Shown: positions 51,702 through 59,834, counted from the first letter of the stretch. The stretch is DNA of 64,000 nt from Natronomonas salinimetallica (GCF_013839515.1 NZ_JACDNQ010000010.1:33745-97744); one strand, 5' to 3'. Numbers and translations are program-made. Notes: a model not told the origin generated them from the letters alone.

Positions 51702-52859
51702 TTAGCCTCTCGCCTCTTGGAACCGATCGCGTAGCGCGTCCTCGCGCTCCTCGAACTGGTCAACCTTCTCCTGCAGATCCTCGCTGACACGTTCGATACT
51801 CGCAAGCGCCCGCTCGCCGGCGAGCGACGCCTGCGATCCGTCGTCACCCGCCTCCAGCTGCTCTTCATAGGCTCGTTCGACGCGCTCGATCGCCCCCTCT
51901 GGATTGAACAGGATGTCGTTAGCCGTGCGGACGTACTGATCGAGGGACGCGCCTTCCTTGCCCTGGAAGAAGTGAGTGAGCGCGTATGTGGCACCGGAAT
52001 GCAGCGTCCACATGTCGATCTCGAAGGGTGAGACCGCATTTGCTTCCGCATCGCTCGCGGCACGCTCGGCCAGGTAGTCAGGGAAGCCCAGCAGGCTGTA
52101 GAACTCCGTAACGGTGAACGGAAGCTCCGAGAAATCGAGGTCGATGTCTTGGGCGTCCCGGATGAACTCGAAGAGATCGTCGGCGACGAGTTCGACCTGC
52201 GCGAGGATCTCCTCCCACCACGTCCGGAAGTTCCCCACGTCGCCGACGTGCTTGATGACCTCCTTGTCGGTGAGCGAGCGCATCGTGTTCGAACAGTAGC
52301 CGTCCTGAGCGAAACCCTCCACGTAGACCGCGTGCTCGCCGAAGAAGTCGTAGCCCGACGTGACACCCATCGTGATCGGGTCCGATCGGCCAGGGAGGCG
52401 GACCTCGAGACCATCGAACATAATGTCCATGTGGACCTCACCCCCGCCTCGGTAGCGTCGAATTTCCCCGAACATCACGTCACCCAGCGGTGCCCCATCG
52501 ATGGTCTCCTCGCGAAGGACCTCTTCTAGCGGGCCGTACACGTCGACCGGGTTGATGATTGAGTACGAGTCAGTAGGGATGTGAAACAACGGGTCCGTCT
52601 CGGTGTCTTCTTCTCGTGACTGCGAGCGAGCTCGATTTGGCTCGACGAGCGCGTTGAAGCGTTCCGTCTCAACCCATTTGTCGGTGAAAGGGTTCTGGTA
52701 CGCCACAGTGGTCTCGACGGCCTGGGGGAGATCTCGGACCGCCTCCGCGAACGTCACGGTGTCTGTCCCCCCGCGACGCTGTCGATACCACTCAGGAAGT
52801 TCGGTGTCGGTACGCCCGTCGACGCCAGCGAAGATGGTTCTGGCTTCTGGGTCTTTCAT
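51702..52859 (-). CDS. DUF932-like plasmid protein
   Basis: 385 residues from the ATG at 52859, chosen because GAGGTGA lies five bases upstream; the frame could start at 52904. The centre resembles DUF932 (phage/plasmid-like protein TIGR03299): IPTDSYSIINPVDVYGPLEEVL, DIMFDGLEVRLPGRSDPITMG, NTMRSLTDKEVIKHVGDVGNF. The C-terminus is a long charged coiled coil (IERVSEDLQEKVDQFEEREDALRDRF). DUF932 proteins are common on plasmids and phages; their role is unknown. It follows the leader hairpin at 52911. Confidence 0.7.
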   Translation of the reverse strand: MKDPEARTIFAGVDGRTDTELPEWYRQRRGGTDTVTFAEAVRDLPQAVETTVAYQNPFTDKWVETERFNALVEPNRARSQSREEDTETDPLFHIPTDSYSIINPVDVYGPLEEVLREETIDGAPLGDVMFGEIRRYRGGGEVHMDIMFDGLEVRLPGRSDPITMGVTSGYDFFGEHAVYVEGFAQDGYCSNTMRSLTDKEVIKHVGDVGNFRTWWEEILAQVELVADDLFEFIRDAQDIDLDFSELPFTVTEFYSLLGFPDYLAERAASDAEANAVSPFEIDMWTLHSGATYALTHFFQGKEGASLDQYVRTANDILFNPEGAIERVERAYEEQLEAGDDGSQASLAGERALASIERVSEDLQEKVDQFEEREDALRDRFQEARG

Positions 52860-52910
52860 TTCGGTCACCTCGAAGCAGGAACGCTCGTCGATCCGCGACT
52901 GCATGGTCTC

Positions 52911-52936
52911 GCGCCCTGCGCCCCTCTGCCGGGCGC
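52911..52936 (-). promoter_or_regulatory. 5'-leader hairpin of the DUF932-like gene
   Basis: GCGCCC (52911-52916) and GGGCGC (52931-52936), 14-base loop TGCGCCCCTCTGCC. On the message GTTGTTTTT precedes the stem. Confidence 0.65.
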
Positions 52937-52985
52937 AAAAACAACTTCTTGTAAACTAACGCCTGATCTGGAGAGCGTGCTCACG

Positions 52986-53132
52986 TCATGATTGGATGTC
53001 GTCGGTGGTCTGGTCCCGATCCCTCTCCTGGCGGTCGTTATATCGCTCCAGTTCGCGACCGACCTTTTCGAGAGCATCGACACCTCGCTCGACGAGCTGG
53101 TAGGTCGCTCGCGACAGCCGTAGCGTTTCCAT
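52986..53132 (-). CDS. Very small protein translated with the DUF6166-like gene
   Basis: 48 residues: METLRLSRATYQLVERGVDA, then LEKVGRELERYNDRQERDRD, all helical and charged. Its ATG overlaps the TGA of the preceding gene (TGATGG), so it is probably translated by re-initiation. No domain recognised. Its stop TGA is at 52986-52988. The tight overlap and normal codon use favour a real gene. Confidence 0.55.
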   Translation of the reverse strand: METLRLSRATYQLVERGVDALEKVGRELERYNDRQERDRDQTTDDIQS

Positions 53133-53818
53133 CAGTGCTCCCCCTCCGCCGGCTCGAGGAGTTCGTTACTCTCCGAGGCGAGATCGCAGATGGCCTGTTC
53201 GACGTCGCCGTCGACGGTGACCGTCCGACTCGCCAACGGCGCCGGATAGGCTCGATCTCCTTGGCTACACAGGATGATGAGCCACTCGTCGACGCCCTCT
53301 CCGAGTACGATGTAGTGGTCGCGATCATTCCGCTGGAACACTCGTCGATCGGGTCGGGAAACAGTCCGCCAGTTCGCAGGCAACGACGGCGCCGGCAGAC
53401 CACCGTCCGGAACGGGGACGACGTCGTCGGTGATAGCTCCGAGCGCGGCGTTGATCTCCTCCCCGGTGAGGTGCCAGCACTCCGCGGGTCCGGCACACTC
53501 TAGATGACTGACCACCTGATTCCGGAATTCGATGTAATGCTCTCGAACGAACTGCTCGTCGTCGTAATAGTCGAGGAGGAGCGCACAGGCGAGCTGTGCG
53601 GGCCCGCTTCCGGTATATCCCCACTCGAAGCCACCCGGACTGTGGTTGACGAGCTTGAGGCTGCGCTCGAGGGAGAGCCGCCGATGATCCGCGAGGTTCA
53701 GGACGACAGTGTTGCCGTCAACACGAAAGCCGACGTATTCGACTGTCTTTCGGTAGTTCTGAGCGAGCTGTTCTGACTGTACTCCTTCTGAGGGTGTTGG
53801 CGGTGCGTTCGCGTTCAT
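53132..53818 (-). CDS. DUF6166-like protein
   Basis: 228 residues from the ATG at 53818 (MNANAPPTPSEGVQSEQLAQNY). The centre has GGFEWGYTGSGPAQLACALLLDYYDDEQFVREHYIEFRNQVVSHL, followed by WHLTGEEINAAL, the mark of the DUF6166 family. This family is widespread on plasmids and phages and its function is unknown. The second half ends with a strand-rich part (DHYIVLGEGVDEWLIILCSQGDRAY). It heads a two-gene unit with the 48-residue protein and has a perfect leader hairpin. Confidence 0.7.
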   Translation of the reverse strand: MNANAPPTPSEGVQSEQLAQNYRKTVEYVGFRVDGNTVVLNLADHRRLSLERSLKLVNHSPGGFEWGYTGSGPAQLACALLLDYYDDEQFVREHYIEFRNQVVSHLECAGPAECWHLTGEEINAALGAITDDVVPVPDGGLPAPSLPANWRTVSRPDRRVFQRNDRDHYIVLGEGVDEWLIILCSQGDRAYPAPLASRTVTVDGDVEQAICDLASESNELLEPAEGEH

Positions 53819-53841
53819 CGATGTTTCGCGGGAGGGCCGAT

Positions 53842-53864
53842 ACCCCCGCACCCCTCTCGGGGGT
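53842..53864 (-). promoter_or_regulatory. 5'-leader hairpin of the DUF6166-like gene
   Basis: ACCCCCG (53842-53848) and CGGGGGT (53858-53864) with loop CACCCCTCT. The message loop reads AGAGGGGTG and GTTTTTG precedes the stem. A GCGGG/CCCGC alternative pairing with downstream sequence is possible. Confidence 0.7.
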
Positions 53865-54016
53865 TCAAAAACAGCCCGAGTAAACCGGTCGGTAAGCTTT
53901 TGATTGAATACGCTCCAGTAGACGTTGTCACGTTTTCTCGCAGTCCCGGGTGCAGCTGTTGATCACTGATCGCTCGGTACGGACGTGACCACTTTCGTTC
54001 AGCGTGCTGACCGTTG

Positions 54017-54036
54017 CTCCCGCGCGGCTGCGGGAG
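54017..54036 (+). promoter_or_regulatory. Plus-strand leader hairpin before the 110-residue protein gene
   Basis: CTCCCGC (54017-54023) and GCGGGAG (54030-54036), loop GCGGCT, preceded by GTTG. It looks like a plus-strand member of the leader hairpin family. Confidence 0.5.
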
Positions 54037-54053
54037 GACGGGACAGCACAATT

Positions 54054-54386
54054 ATGAACTCCGATGGTATCCCACCCATGGAACCGCTCGCACCACTCGT
54101 TGACCGTATGCGTGCCCTCGCGGCGGAGGAACTGCCAGCGCCTCGAACGTGCAAGATCCGCCTCTGGGATGATGGCACGTTCGACGTCGTCATCTATCAC
54201 GGGATGGGCGACGACGAGCGGCAGTGGCTTCGATACGAGCGTACGACAGGAGAGATCCTCTGGGAATATGTCCGCGGCGCTCGCTGGGTGTCAGAATCCC
54301 TGACCGGGAACGAAACGATCTACGAGCCGGCCTATGAGGAGTCCGATGTCCGTGTTGTTGCCACCGTGAAACCGCCGTACAAATAG
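54054..54386 (+). CDS. Small protein of unknown function
   Basis: 110 residues from the ATG at 54054 (MNSDGIPPMEPLAPLVDRMRAL); an ATG at 54078 is equally possible. The body is beta-rich: TCKIRLWDDGTFDVVIYHGMGDDERQWLRYERTTGEILWEYV, ending RVVATVKPPYK. I do not know the family. It is one of few plus-strand genes in this region. A hairpin at 54017-54036 lies in its leader. Confidence 0.55.
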   Translation: MNSDGIPPMEPLAPLVDRMRALAAEELPAPRTCKIRLWDDGTFDVVIYHGMGDDERQWLRYERTTGEILWEYVRGARWVSESLTGNETIYEPAYEESDVRVVATVKPPYK

Positions 54387-54512
54387 AAACAGAAATGGAA
54401 CGACCTACTGAGACGCTAGGGGATCTCGAAGCTGACGGTAACAACACCGTCTCTCGGCCCTGAGTTCGGCAACATATTTGGTAGTCGCAAATTACGTTCC
54501 ACTTATATCAGG

Positions 54513-55877
54513 ATGGCTGTACTGGATGATCTCTCGGGGTTCGAGTTTGAGGATGTAATGGAGGACGTGTTCCGGAACCTCGGGTACGAGAACGTCCGCC
54601 AGGCCGAGCGGATAGCTGACGAGGGTCGGGACGTCATCATGGAGGAGGTCGTCGACGGCACTCGCCGTGGCATCGTCGTTGAGTGCAAGCACACCGGGAC
54701 GGTCGGACGACCGGTCGTCCAGAAGCTCCACTCCGCGATCGCCACCTTCGACTTCGACGGCCCCAAACGCGGGATGGTCGTCACGACAGGTCGATTCACG
54801 CACCCTGCTCAAGAGTACGCTGAGCGACTCCAGCAGAACGATGATCCCCATCCCATCGAGTTGCTCGACGGTGAGGATCTCCGTGAGATCGCCGACGAGA
54901 TCGGCTTGGATCTCTACAACGGCCGCATCGAGATCCTCTGTGACGAAACGCTCCGGCCATACGACCCGGCTACGGACGTCGACGCGCCCGTTCGGGAAGC
55001 GTTCCGCGACATCGAGAATATCGAGGCTGCCGACCTGCCGGTGCCGCACTCGGAGGTGACGTTTCGCCCGGTAGTCGCGGTCACCGCCGACACGAATGCC
55101 GTCTTCGAGACCTCTGTTGGCGTCATCCATCGAATAAACGATCGAACGCGATTCGTCGTCCACGCTGAACGAGGGCAGCCGAAAGTGGCTGACGACGATG
55201 CCGCGACGCTGGTCACCGAGAATCTTCATGCGACGGTGGAGCTCGACCCGGGTCAGTTCGAGGAGGTGTTCGACGGCCTCGAGGAGCGTCGGTTCGGGCA
55301 GACACAGACCGAGTACAAGGAGTGGGCCGTCGACCGGCTGCGGGAGTACCACACGACGACGGTGACATACACCGGCGACAACAACGTCACGTACAACAAG
55401 ACCTGCGAACCGAACCGTTCGGATATCTCGGTGCAGTCGATCGAGCCGGTATACCTCCCCGAGGTTCGACACACGACCGACATTCTGGACTACACCTACT
55501 CCTACGAGTACTACGCGGCGGGGCCCTCGCGGGTGACCTCCGAGGACGGAATCCATCGCTGCGTTCACTGCGAGATGAGCGACGTCGACGAGACGTACAC
55601 TTATTGTCCCAACTGCGGGGCGATTGCCTGCGACAGCCACACCAAGACCGAACGGCTGGAGGGAGAGCCGGTCTGTACGGGGTGTGCGGTCACCGAGCGG
55701 TTTGCACTGAAGACGAAGTATTTCTACGACGAGGACAACCTCGAGGCGTTCCGCGAGGAATACGCCGCGATGCCGCTTCACGAGAAGGCCATGGAGAACA
55801 AACTACTGGCTGGGGGAAGCGTGGTCGCGACGCTCCTGGTCACCATAGGCCTGCTCATGCTCGTCGGCATCATCTAG
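54513..55877 (+). CDS. Mrr-type restriction endonuclease with zinc fingers and a membrane anchor
   Basis: 454 residues. The N-terminal Mrr_cat core is plain: FEFEDVMEDVFRNLGYENV, then GRDVIMEEVVDGTRRGIVVECKHTGTVGRPVVQKL (Asp ... Glu-x-Lys). A middle domain of unknown type follows, then two zinc modules (CVHCEMSDVDETYTYCPNCGAIACDSH, VCTGCAV). The C-terminus has one or two membrane helices (LLAGGSVVATLLVTIGLLMLVGII). An Mrr nuclease held at the membrane could cut incoming DNA at entry. It stands alone with no methylase next to it. Confidence 0.75.
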   Translation: MAVLDDLSGFEFEDVMEDVFRNLGYENVRQAERIADEGRDVIMEEVVDGTRRGIVVECKHTGTVGRPVVQKLHSAIATFDFDGPKRGMVVTTGRFTHPAQEYAERLQQNDDPHPIELLDGEDLREIADEIGLDLYNGRIEILCDETLRPYDPATDVDAPVREAFRDIENIEAADLPVPHSEVTFRPVVAVTADTNAVFETSVGVIHRINDRTRFVVHAERGQPKVADDDAATLVTENLHATVELDPGQFEEVFDGLEERRFGQTQTEYKEWAVDRLREYHTTTVTYTGDNNVTYNKTCEPNRSDISVQSIEPVYLPEVRHTTDILDYTYSYEYYAAGPSRVTSEDGIHRCVHCEMSDVDETYTYCPNCGAIACDSHTKTERLEGEPVCTGCAVTERFALKTKYFYDEDNLEAFREEYAAMPLHEKAMENKLLAGGSVVATLLVTIGLLMLVGII

Positions 55878-55890
55878 ACCAGTTACACAC

Positions 55891-56463
55891 TCACGCCGGC
55901 TCAGCGACCAACTCTGCGAGTGCGTTCTCCAACGATCCGTGGAACTGCCAGCTGGCCCGCTCGAAGGCCTCCTCGGTCGGGCCATCCCATCTGGGGAATG
56001 CGGTGTGGCCGCTCACTTTGACTGTCCACTCGGCCGGCTCCTCGAACGGATTCCGGGTCGGGAGCTCGACGACGTAGAGGTATTCTTCGTCACCGTGGAT
56101 ACCGTCTGTCGGGTTCTCAACGCCGTGGCCGAGCAAGAACAGCGGCTGGTCCAGATGTTCCATGTTGGCCGGCTCGAGGAGATCCGAGGGCTGAGCGGCG
56201 TGAATGCTCCGGTCACGCCCCTCATCGACGTACAGGGTCATCGTCGAAAGCGTGTCGAGAAACAGGAACTGAGCCGCGGCGTACGCTGGCCCGCGCTCTG
56301 TTCGTGTTTCGTCGAGCAGTTGCTTCAGTTGAACGAGATCTCGAAGGACGCTGTCGGGATAGCCGTCCGAGTGTCGGTAGATCTGTGCGATGCGGTTAGT
56401 TTCAGACTGTTCACCTGTCGTCTCGCTCCGTTGGACGAATCGGAGTTGGCTCCGTGTTGACAT
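55891..56463 (-). CDS. Unknown protein of the leader-hairpin gene group
   Basis: 190 residues from the ATG at 56463 (MSTRSQLRFVQRSETT), with GGAGAG upstream. A helical segment SVLRDLVQLKQLLDETRTERGPAYAAAQFLFLDTL is followed by beta-strands (EEYLYVVELPTRNPFEEPAEWTVKVSG) and EAFERASWQFHGSLENALAELV. I recognise no family. It is convergent with the Mrr gene. Its leader has two possible hairpins, one of which covers part of the ribosome-binding site. Confidence 0.6.
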   Translation of the reverse strand: MSTRSQLRFVQRSETTGEQSETNRIAQIYRHSDGYPDSVLRDLVQLKQLLDETRTERGPAYAAAQFLFLDTLSTMTLYVDEGRDRSIHAAQPSDLLEPANMEHLDQPLFLLGHGVENPTDGIHGDEEYLYVVELPTRNPFEEPAEWTVKVSGHTAFPRWDGPTEEAFERASWQFHGSLENALAELVAEPA

Positions 56464-56472
56464 CGATACTCT

Positions 56473-56506
56473 CCGGCGCGTGTGCGCCGGCACCCATCGC
56501 CGGCGC
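56473..56506 (-). promoter_or_regulatory. Leader with two alternative hairpins before 55891-56463
   Basis: Main hairpin: GCGCCGGC (56484-56491) with GCCGGCGC (56499-56506), loop ACCCATC (message GATGGGT). Alternative: CCGGCGC (56473-56479) with GCGCCGG (56484-56490). They share one arm, and the second covers part of the ribosome-binding GGAGAG, so they are mutually exclusive. Confidence 0.65.
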
Positions 56507-56546
56507 AACAACAACGATCTCACAATCGCTGAAGAATCGAATTCCG

Positions 56547-56942
56547 CTACGCCAGATGTGACACCGCTTCTGGCTCTTCGACGTCGTCGAACTCACCACG
56601 TTCGACCGGCTCCCACTCCTCGCCCGGCTTAGGACTCCACCAATCGACCTCGTAGCCGCCCGGTGCGCCGAGTATCTTCACTCGCGCTGACCCATCTGGA
56701 AGATCACGACGGAGTTTCTCGTCGACGTGGAGGTTCCAGGTCGTGTCTGTGTCGAAGCGCGCAATCACGGCATCTTCGTACCCGTGATCCTCCAGGGGTT
56801 CCTGGAATTCGACCCGCGTGTTGCAGTTCTTGCAAAACACCCCTTCGAAGGGAATGTTGGTGAATACCTCGTGCCCGCAAACAGGACACCAGAGGAACTC
56901 GAACAGTGCCTCACTGTGTCGGTCGAGTACTTCGAGACTCAT
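56547..56942 (-). CDS. Zinc-ribbon protein (DUF7567-like)
   Basis: 131 residues from the ATG at 56942 (MSLEVLDRHSEALFEFLWCP). A four-cysteine zinc ribbon near the start is clear: CPVCGHEVFTNIPFEGVFCKNCNTRVE. The rest is beta-rich (YEDAVIARFDTDTTWNLHVDEKLRRDL ... VKILGAPGGYEVDWWSPKPGEEW). This matches a small family of haloarchaeal plasmid proteins of unknown role. It has its own leader with two competing hairpins. Confidence 0.65.
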   Translation of the reverse strand: MSLEVLDRHSEALFEFLWCPVCGHEVFTNIPFEGVFCKNCNTRVEFQEPLEDHGYEDAVIARFDTDTTWNLHVDEKLRRDLPDGSARVKILGAPGGYEVDWWSPKPGEEWEPVERGEFDDVEEPEAVSHLA

Positions 56943-56951
56943 TGGTGGACT

Positions 56952-56988
56952 GACCCGGCTTGATCGGGTCAATTTCTCTTGCCCGATC
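56952..56988 (-). promoter_or_regulatory. Leader with two alternative hairpins before the zinc-ribbon gene
   Basis: GACCC (56952-56956) pairs with GGGTC (56966-56970). GATCGGG (56962-56968) pairs with CCCGATC (56982-56988). The two share the central GGG, so only one can form. GTTTTTT precedes the outer stem on the message. Confidence 0.55.
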
Positions 56989-57020
56989 GAAAAAACAACT
57001 CCAAGCGCGTGTTCGTACAG

Positions 57021-57386
57021 TCAGCGCTCGGCCCCGTACACGATTTGTGAGGGGGCTTCGTATCCACAGTTCCGACACTCGTACCAGCGCTGGACTTTTG
57101 CGCCGTCAGCCGCTTTCCCACCGATAACGATAGCCTCGTTCAGACACTCTGGGCAGCTTAGCTCGGGCGCTGGCCTGTCCCGAAGCGCATCCCGGAACGT
57201 GGTCGCCTCCTTCGTCTCGTACCCTCTCGACCAGACCGGGTAGCCATCGACGAGGATCGCTCCACGCCATTTGTAGCGGTAGGAGTCAGGGGCTCGATGC
57301 AGGATAGCTCGAGCGCCAGTTTCGGTGTTCCGATACCTAAGCGCCGGCGTACGGCTCTCGCGCCGCCAGTTGGTGATTCGGGGCAT
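57021..57386 (-). CDS. Zinc-ribbon protein (DUF7568-like)
   Basis: 121 residues. A basic start with Arg/Tyr pairs (MPRITNWRRESRTPALRYRNTE) is followed by YRYKWRGAILVDGYPVWSRGYETKEATTF and a C-terminal four-cysteine ribbon (LSCPECLNEAIVIGG ... RWYECRNCGYEAP). It begins two bases after the stop of the upstream gene and is probably its operon partner. Small unnamed haloarchaeal family; nucleic-acid binding is possible from the basic start and ribbon. Confidence 0.65.
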   Translation of the reverse strand: MPRITNWRRESRTPALRYRNTETGARAILHRAPDSYRYKWRGAILVDGYPVWSRGYETKEATTFRDALRDRPAPELSCPECLNEAIVIGGKAADGAKVQRWYECRNCGYEAPSQIVYGAER

Positions 57387-57388
57387 TG

Positions 57389-57880
57389 TTAGAAGTGGAC
57401 GTCCGCAGGCACGATCCAGGGGTTCTCGATTTCCTCGAGGATTCGATCCAGCTGCTCGCGATGACGGATACCGCTCGCGTGCTCGGTGTACAAGAACACC
57501 GTCGGCCCGTCGTATGCGCCCACTTGGTGGAACGCATGCCGAGCGAGATCTTCGTCGCGCATGATCTCCTCGTCAGAGAACTCGTCGAGTGCCTCCCTCA
57601 CCCGTTCGAGATTGCGCTCGAATTCCTCCTTCGTTGCTTCCCAGCCCCGATCGAGTAACTCCTCCCCATCGTCGGAGTCGACGGGGACTGCAGTCGGGAG
57701 ATCACCCCAACGCGCCTCACCAGCGACGGACGTATCCTCTTCGTCAAAGGTGACGTAGTAATCAAACACCGCACAGGAATACGGATCGGCTCCGACCAAC
57801 CGATCGAACACCGTCTTTCCGGTGGCAAGCGCCTCGTCTTTCGTCGATGCCTCTATCAGTGCGTATATGACCATGTGCAT
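57389..57880 (-). CDS. Unknown protein, operon partner of the zinc-ribbon protein
   Basis: 163 residues from the ATG at 57880 (MHMVIYALIEASTKDEALATG), chosen because GAGGTGA lies seven bases upstream; an ATG two codons later is possible. Two short blocks stand out: GADPYSCAVFDYYVTFDE and FHQVGAYDGPTVFLYTEHASGIRHREQLDRILEEI, with an acidic helix between. A ferredoxin-like alpha/beta fold is plausible. No function known. Its TAA is two bases before the next ATG. The leader hairpin at 57937 is perfect. Confidence 0.6.
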   Translation of the reverse strand: MHMVIYALIEASTKDEALATGKTVFDRLVGADPYSCAVFDYYVTFDEEDTSVAGEARWGDLPTAVPVDSDDGEELLDRGWEATKEEFERNLERVREALDEFSDEEIMRDEDLARHAFHQVGAYDGPTVFLYTEHASGIRHREQLDRILEEIENPWIVPADVHF

Positions 57881-57936
57881 CTGTTTCACCTCGGAACGCC
57901 GACGCACTCCTTTGGTCCGGGACGTTACATCTTAAT

Positions 57937-57959
57937 GCGCCGGCACCGCTCGCCGGCGC
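57937..57959 (-). promoter_or_regulatory. 5'-leader hairpin of the 57389-57880 gene
   Basis: GCGCCGGC (57937-57944) and GCCGGCGC (57952-57959), loop ACCGCTC (message GAGCGGT). The stem is identical to that at 56484-56506 although the genes are unrelated. Confidence 0.7.
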
Positions 57960-58029
57960 GGTCACAAACTATCCAGAGATTAAGGAGAGCGTTCGACCGT
58001 TTCGTGTTGATGAACGGAATCTGCAGTTT

Positions 58030-58254
58030 TCATTCTGATGGCAACCACCAGACAAATCGTTTGCCTACGTCCTTTTTATTGAGACGTCCTTCCTGTTCAA
58101 GTGCCTTGAGCCGACGTCGAGCCGTCTGGAGATGGTAGTCGAAATGTTCTGCGACTTCTTTCGTCGTTACGACCTCGTTGGACTCCACGAACGTCAGTAA
58201 TTCATCGTCGGAGTGTTGTTTCTCAAAAGGTCCACTACGTTCATCGTCTGGCAT
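58030..58254 (-). CDS. Small winged-helix regulator
   Basis: 74 residues, almost only a winged helix: DDELLTFVESNEVVTTKEVAEHFDYHLQTARRRLKALEQEGRLNKKDVGKRFVWWLPSE. It resembles minimal ArsR/MarR-like regulators of haloarchaea. It is divergent from a HalOD1 gene, and the 150-base gap holds three direct TACAAC repeats and one inverted GTTG, which are its likely binding sites. It may regulate itself and the HalOD1 gene. Confidence 0.75.
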   Translation of the reverse strand: MPDDERSGPFEKQHSDDELLTFVESNEVVTTKEVAEHFDYHLQTARRRLKALEQEGRLNKKDVGKRFVWWLPSE

Positions 58255-58301
58255 ACAACGTAGAGGAACTATTGTTGGTCCGGTCTCTTATGTGGATTTT
58301 A

Positions 58302-58357
58302 TATGTACAACAAAGCTATGTACAACGTGCTTTTTACAACAGGCATGTTGGAACATA
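58302..58357. promoter_or_regulatory. TACAAC operator array between wHTH and HalOD1 genes
   Basis: TATGTACAAC at 58302-58311 and 58317-58326, TTTTACAAC at 58332-58340, and inverted GTTGGAACATA at 58347-58357. Spacings are 14-15 bp. An ATGTGGATTTTATATG stretch just before could be a promoter. Confidence 0.5.
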
Positions 58358-58405
58358 CTTATTTGAGTTTGCAGTCACAAGAATAGTAGCAGGGAACGGT
58401 ATCGA

Positions 58406-58669
58406 ATGACGTACGAGGCCACGTTTGACCCAGACACTGAGAAAGCTAGTACGGCGGTATTGAGAGCATTGGGTAGAGCGAACGGCGTCAAACCGATCGA
58501 TATCCGCCCACCCTTAGCCGAGAGTATCGATCCCGACGCACTCGATATAATACTCAAACAGAGCTACAGAGAGGCGACACAGGTCGTATTTACGCATGCT
58601 GACCATCGAGTTATTGTAGAGGCGCACGGACGCATACTCATCGACGACTCGAAAGAGGACACTTCCTGA
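58406..58669 (+). CDS. HalOD1-domain protein
   Basis: 87 residues: TYEATFDPDTEKASTAVLRALGRANGVKPIDIRPPLAESIDPDALDIIL, then VVFTHADHRVIVEAHGRILID. This is the HalOD1 output domain, found in many short haloarchaeal proteins and signalling proteins, with unknown function. It lacks extra domains. Divergent from the wHTH gene, and it ends seven bases before the end of the gene at 58676. A similar but separate HalOD1 protein is at 60032. Confidence 0.8.
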   Translation: MTYEATFDPDTEKASTAVLRALGRANGVKPIDIRPPLAESIDPDALDIILKQSYREATQVVFTHADHRVIVEAHGRILIDDSKEDTS

Positions 58670-58675
58670 CCGCCT

Positions 58676-59101
58676 TCAGGGTGACCTCGTACTTCGACAA
58701 ACGCTGATCGTCAGATTGCCCGATTCGTAGTCTGTCTCGTGGTCGACCGCGAACACGTCCGATTCGTACGCCGCGTGATACGCTCGATGCAACTCGAGCG
58801 ACCCAGTCGCCTTGAAGTGAAAGAACGCAGCTGCGGTGTAGGGTTTGCTCTGGGTCTCAATCTGCGTCTCGACCGAGGCTGGGAGTGCGATTTGGGGCGT
58901 GTCGGTGTCGATACTCGACGCGAATCCTTTCGCTTCGTCGACGGTTGCTCGTGAATGCGCTGGTGTCTCCCCGGTTAACACGTTTATCGGCGTCTCCGTG
59001 TCGTCAGTGAACAGGACATCTTCGAAGGTTCGCGTCCCGAGGATCGCGTCGGGATCCAACTCGCAATCGTGGAATGGATCATCGGCTGGTTCTTCGGTCA
59101 T
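58676..59101 (-). CDS. Unknown protein of the leader-hairpin gene group
   Basis: 141 residues from the ATG at 59101 (MTEEPADDPFHDCELDPDAI). A central strand-helix pattern (VLTGETPAHSRATVDEAKGFASSI) is followed by YTAAAFFHFKATGSLELHRAYHAAYESDVFAVDHETDYESGNLTISV. No family recognised. It is convergent with the HalOD1 gene and lies in the series of leader-hairpin genes. The frame is open further upstream, but the hairpin would then be inside the coding part. Confidence 0.55.
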   Translation of the reverse strand: MTEEPADDPFHDCELDPDAILGTRTFEDVLFTDDTETPINVLTGETPAHSRATVDEAKGFASSIDTDTPQIALPASVETQIETQSKPYTAAAFFHFKATGSLELHRAYHAAYESDVFAVDHETDYESGNLTISVCRSTRSP

Positions 59102-59117
59102 CGAATCATGAGCCAAA

Positions 59118-59140
59118 GGGGGCTCAGTCCTTTTGCCCCC
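59118..59140 (-). promoter_or_regulatory. 5'-leader hairpin of the 58676-59101 gene
   Basis: GGGGGC (59118-59123) and GCCCCC (59135-59140), loop TCAGTCCTTTT. CTGTTTTTC precedes the stem on the message. G-rich and C-rich arms are swapped compared with most other members. Confidence 0.55.
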
Positions 59141-59171
59141 GAAAAACAGCCACTGCCTCGAAGCAGATCGC

Positions 59172-59834
59172 CTACGAGTGTCCGACACTCGCACTTTCGA
59201 ACGGCGATTCGCCGGTCGGGATGAGCAATTCCTGTCGATCGCTGACCCATTCGGCCAGCTTCCGCTTGAGATATTGCCTCGCCGTCGACGGTGTGAAGAC
59301 GCCCTTGTCGATCATGTCGCCTACGACGTCCTTGAGAGCCTGGAACTGGCCCTGTAGATGGCCGTCGCCGACCGGCTCACCGTCGTACCAGCGCACGGTA
59401 GCGAGCGCGCCGTTCCCGACCGTCTCGTCTTGTTTGATCGTCTCCGAATCGTACTGCAGACCGAACCATAGCGTCCGATAGGCGGCTACCTCGAATGTCG
59501 TCGACACCACGTAGAACGCCTCGTGATGCAGGTAGTCGAGATGATCGGCGACGATTTCGTCGAGGGAGAGTCCCGTAGCTCGAGGTTTCGGATCGACGAC
59601 GGTCGACGGCTGATTATCGCCGGCGAAGTAGCCGTCGACGGCATCTGCCTCGAGGCCATCTACTAGGTCTGCGAGAAGCTGTTTCGCCCACTTGGAGTCG
59701 GTCTCCTCGCCACCGAACGGCGACTCAGCCGAGATTCGGTGCTTGAGCTTCAGGTTCGCTGCGCCCCAATGGCTGTAGTGGAGCGTGTACTGTCCGTCTG
59801 TGCGTTCGTACGCAACAAGTGCGCGGTGTCCCAT
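59172..59834 (-). CDS. DUF6735-like protein
   Basis: 220 residues. The N-terminus MGHRALVAYERTDGQYTLHYSHWGAANLKLK is the hallmark of the DUF6735 family, known only from haloarchaea and their elements. Later segments include DHLDYLHHEAFYVVSTTFEVAAYRTLWFGLQYDS and ARQYLKRKLAEWVSDRQELLIP. Function unknown. GAGGTGA lies upstream of the ATG at 59834. Its leader holds two competing hairpins, one directly before the ribosome-binding site. Confidence 0.75.
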   Translation of the reverse strand: MGHRALVAYERTDGQYTLHYSHWGAANLKLKHRISAESPFGGEETDSKWAKQLLADLVDGLEADAVDGYFAGDNQPSTVVDPKPRATGLSLDEIVADHLDYLHHEAFYVVSTTFEVAAYRTLWFGLQYDSETIKQDETVGNGALATVRWYDGEPVGDGHLQGQFQALKDVVGDMIDKGVFTPSTARQYLKRKLAEWVSDRQELLIPTGESPFESASVGHS

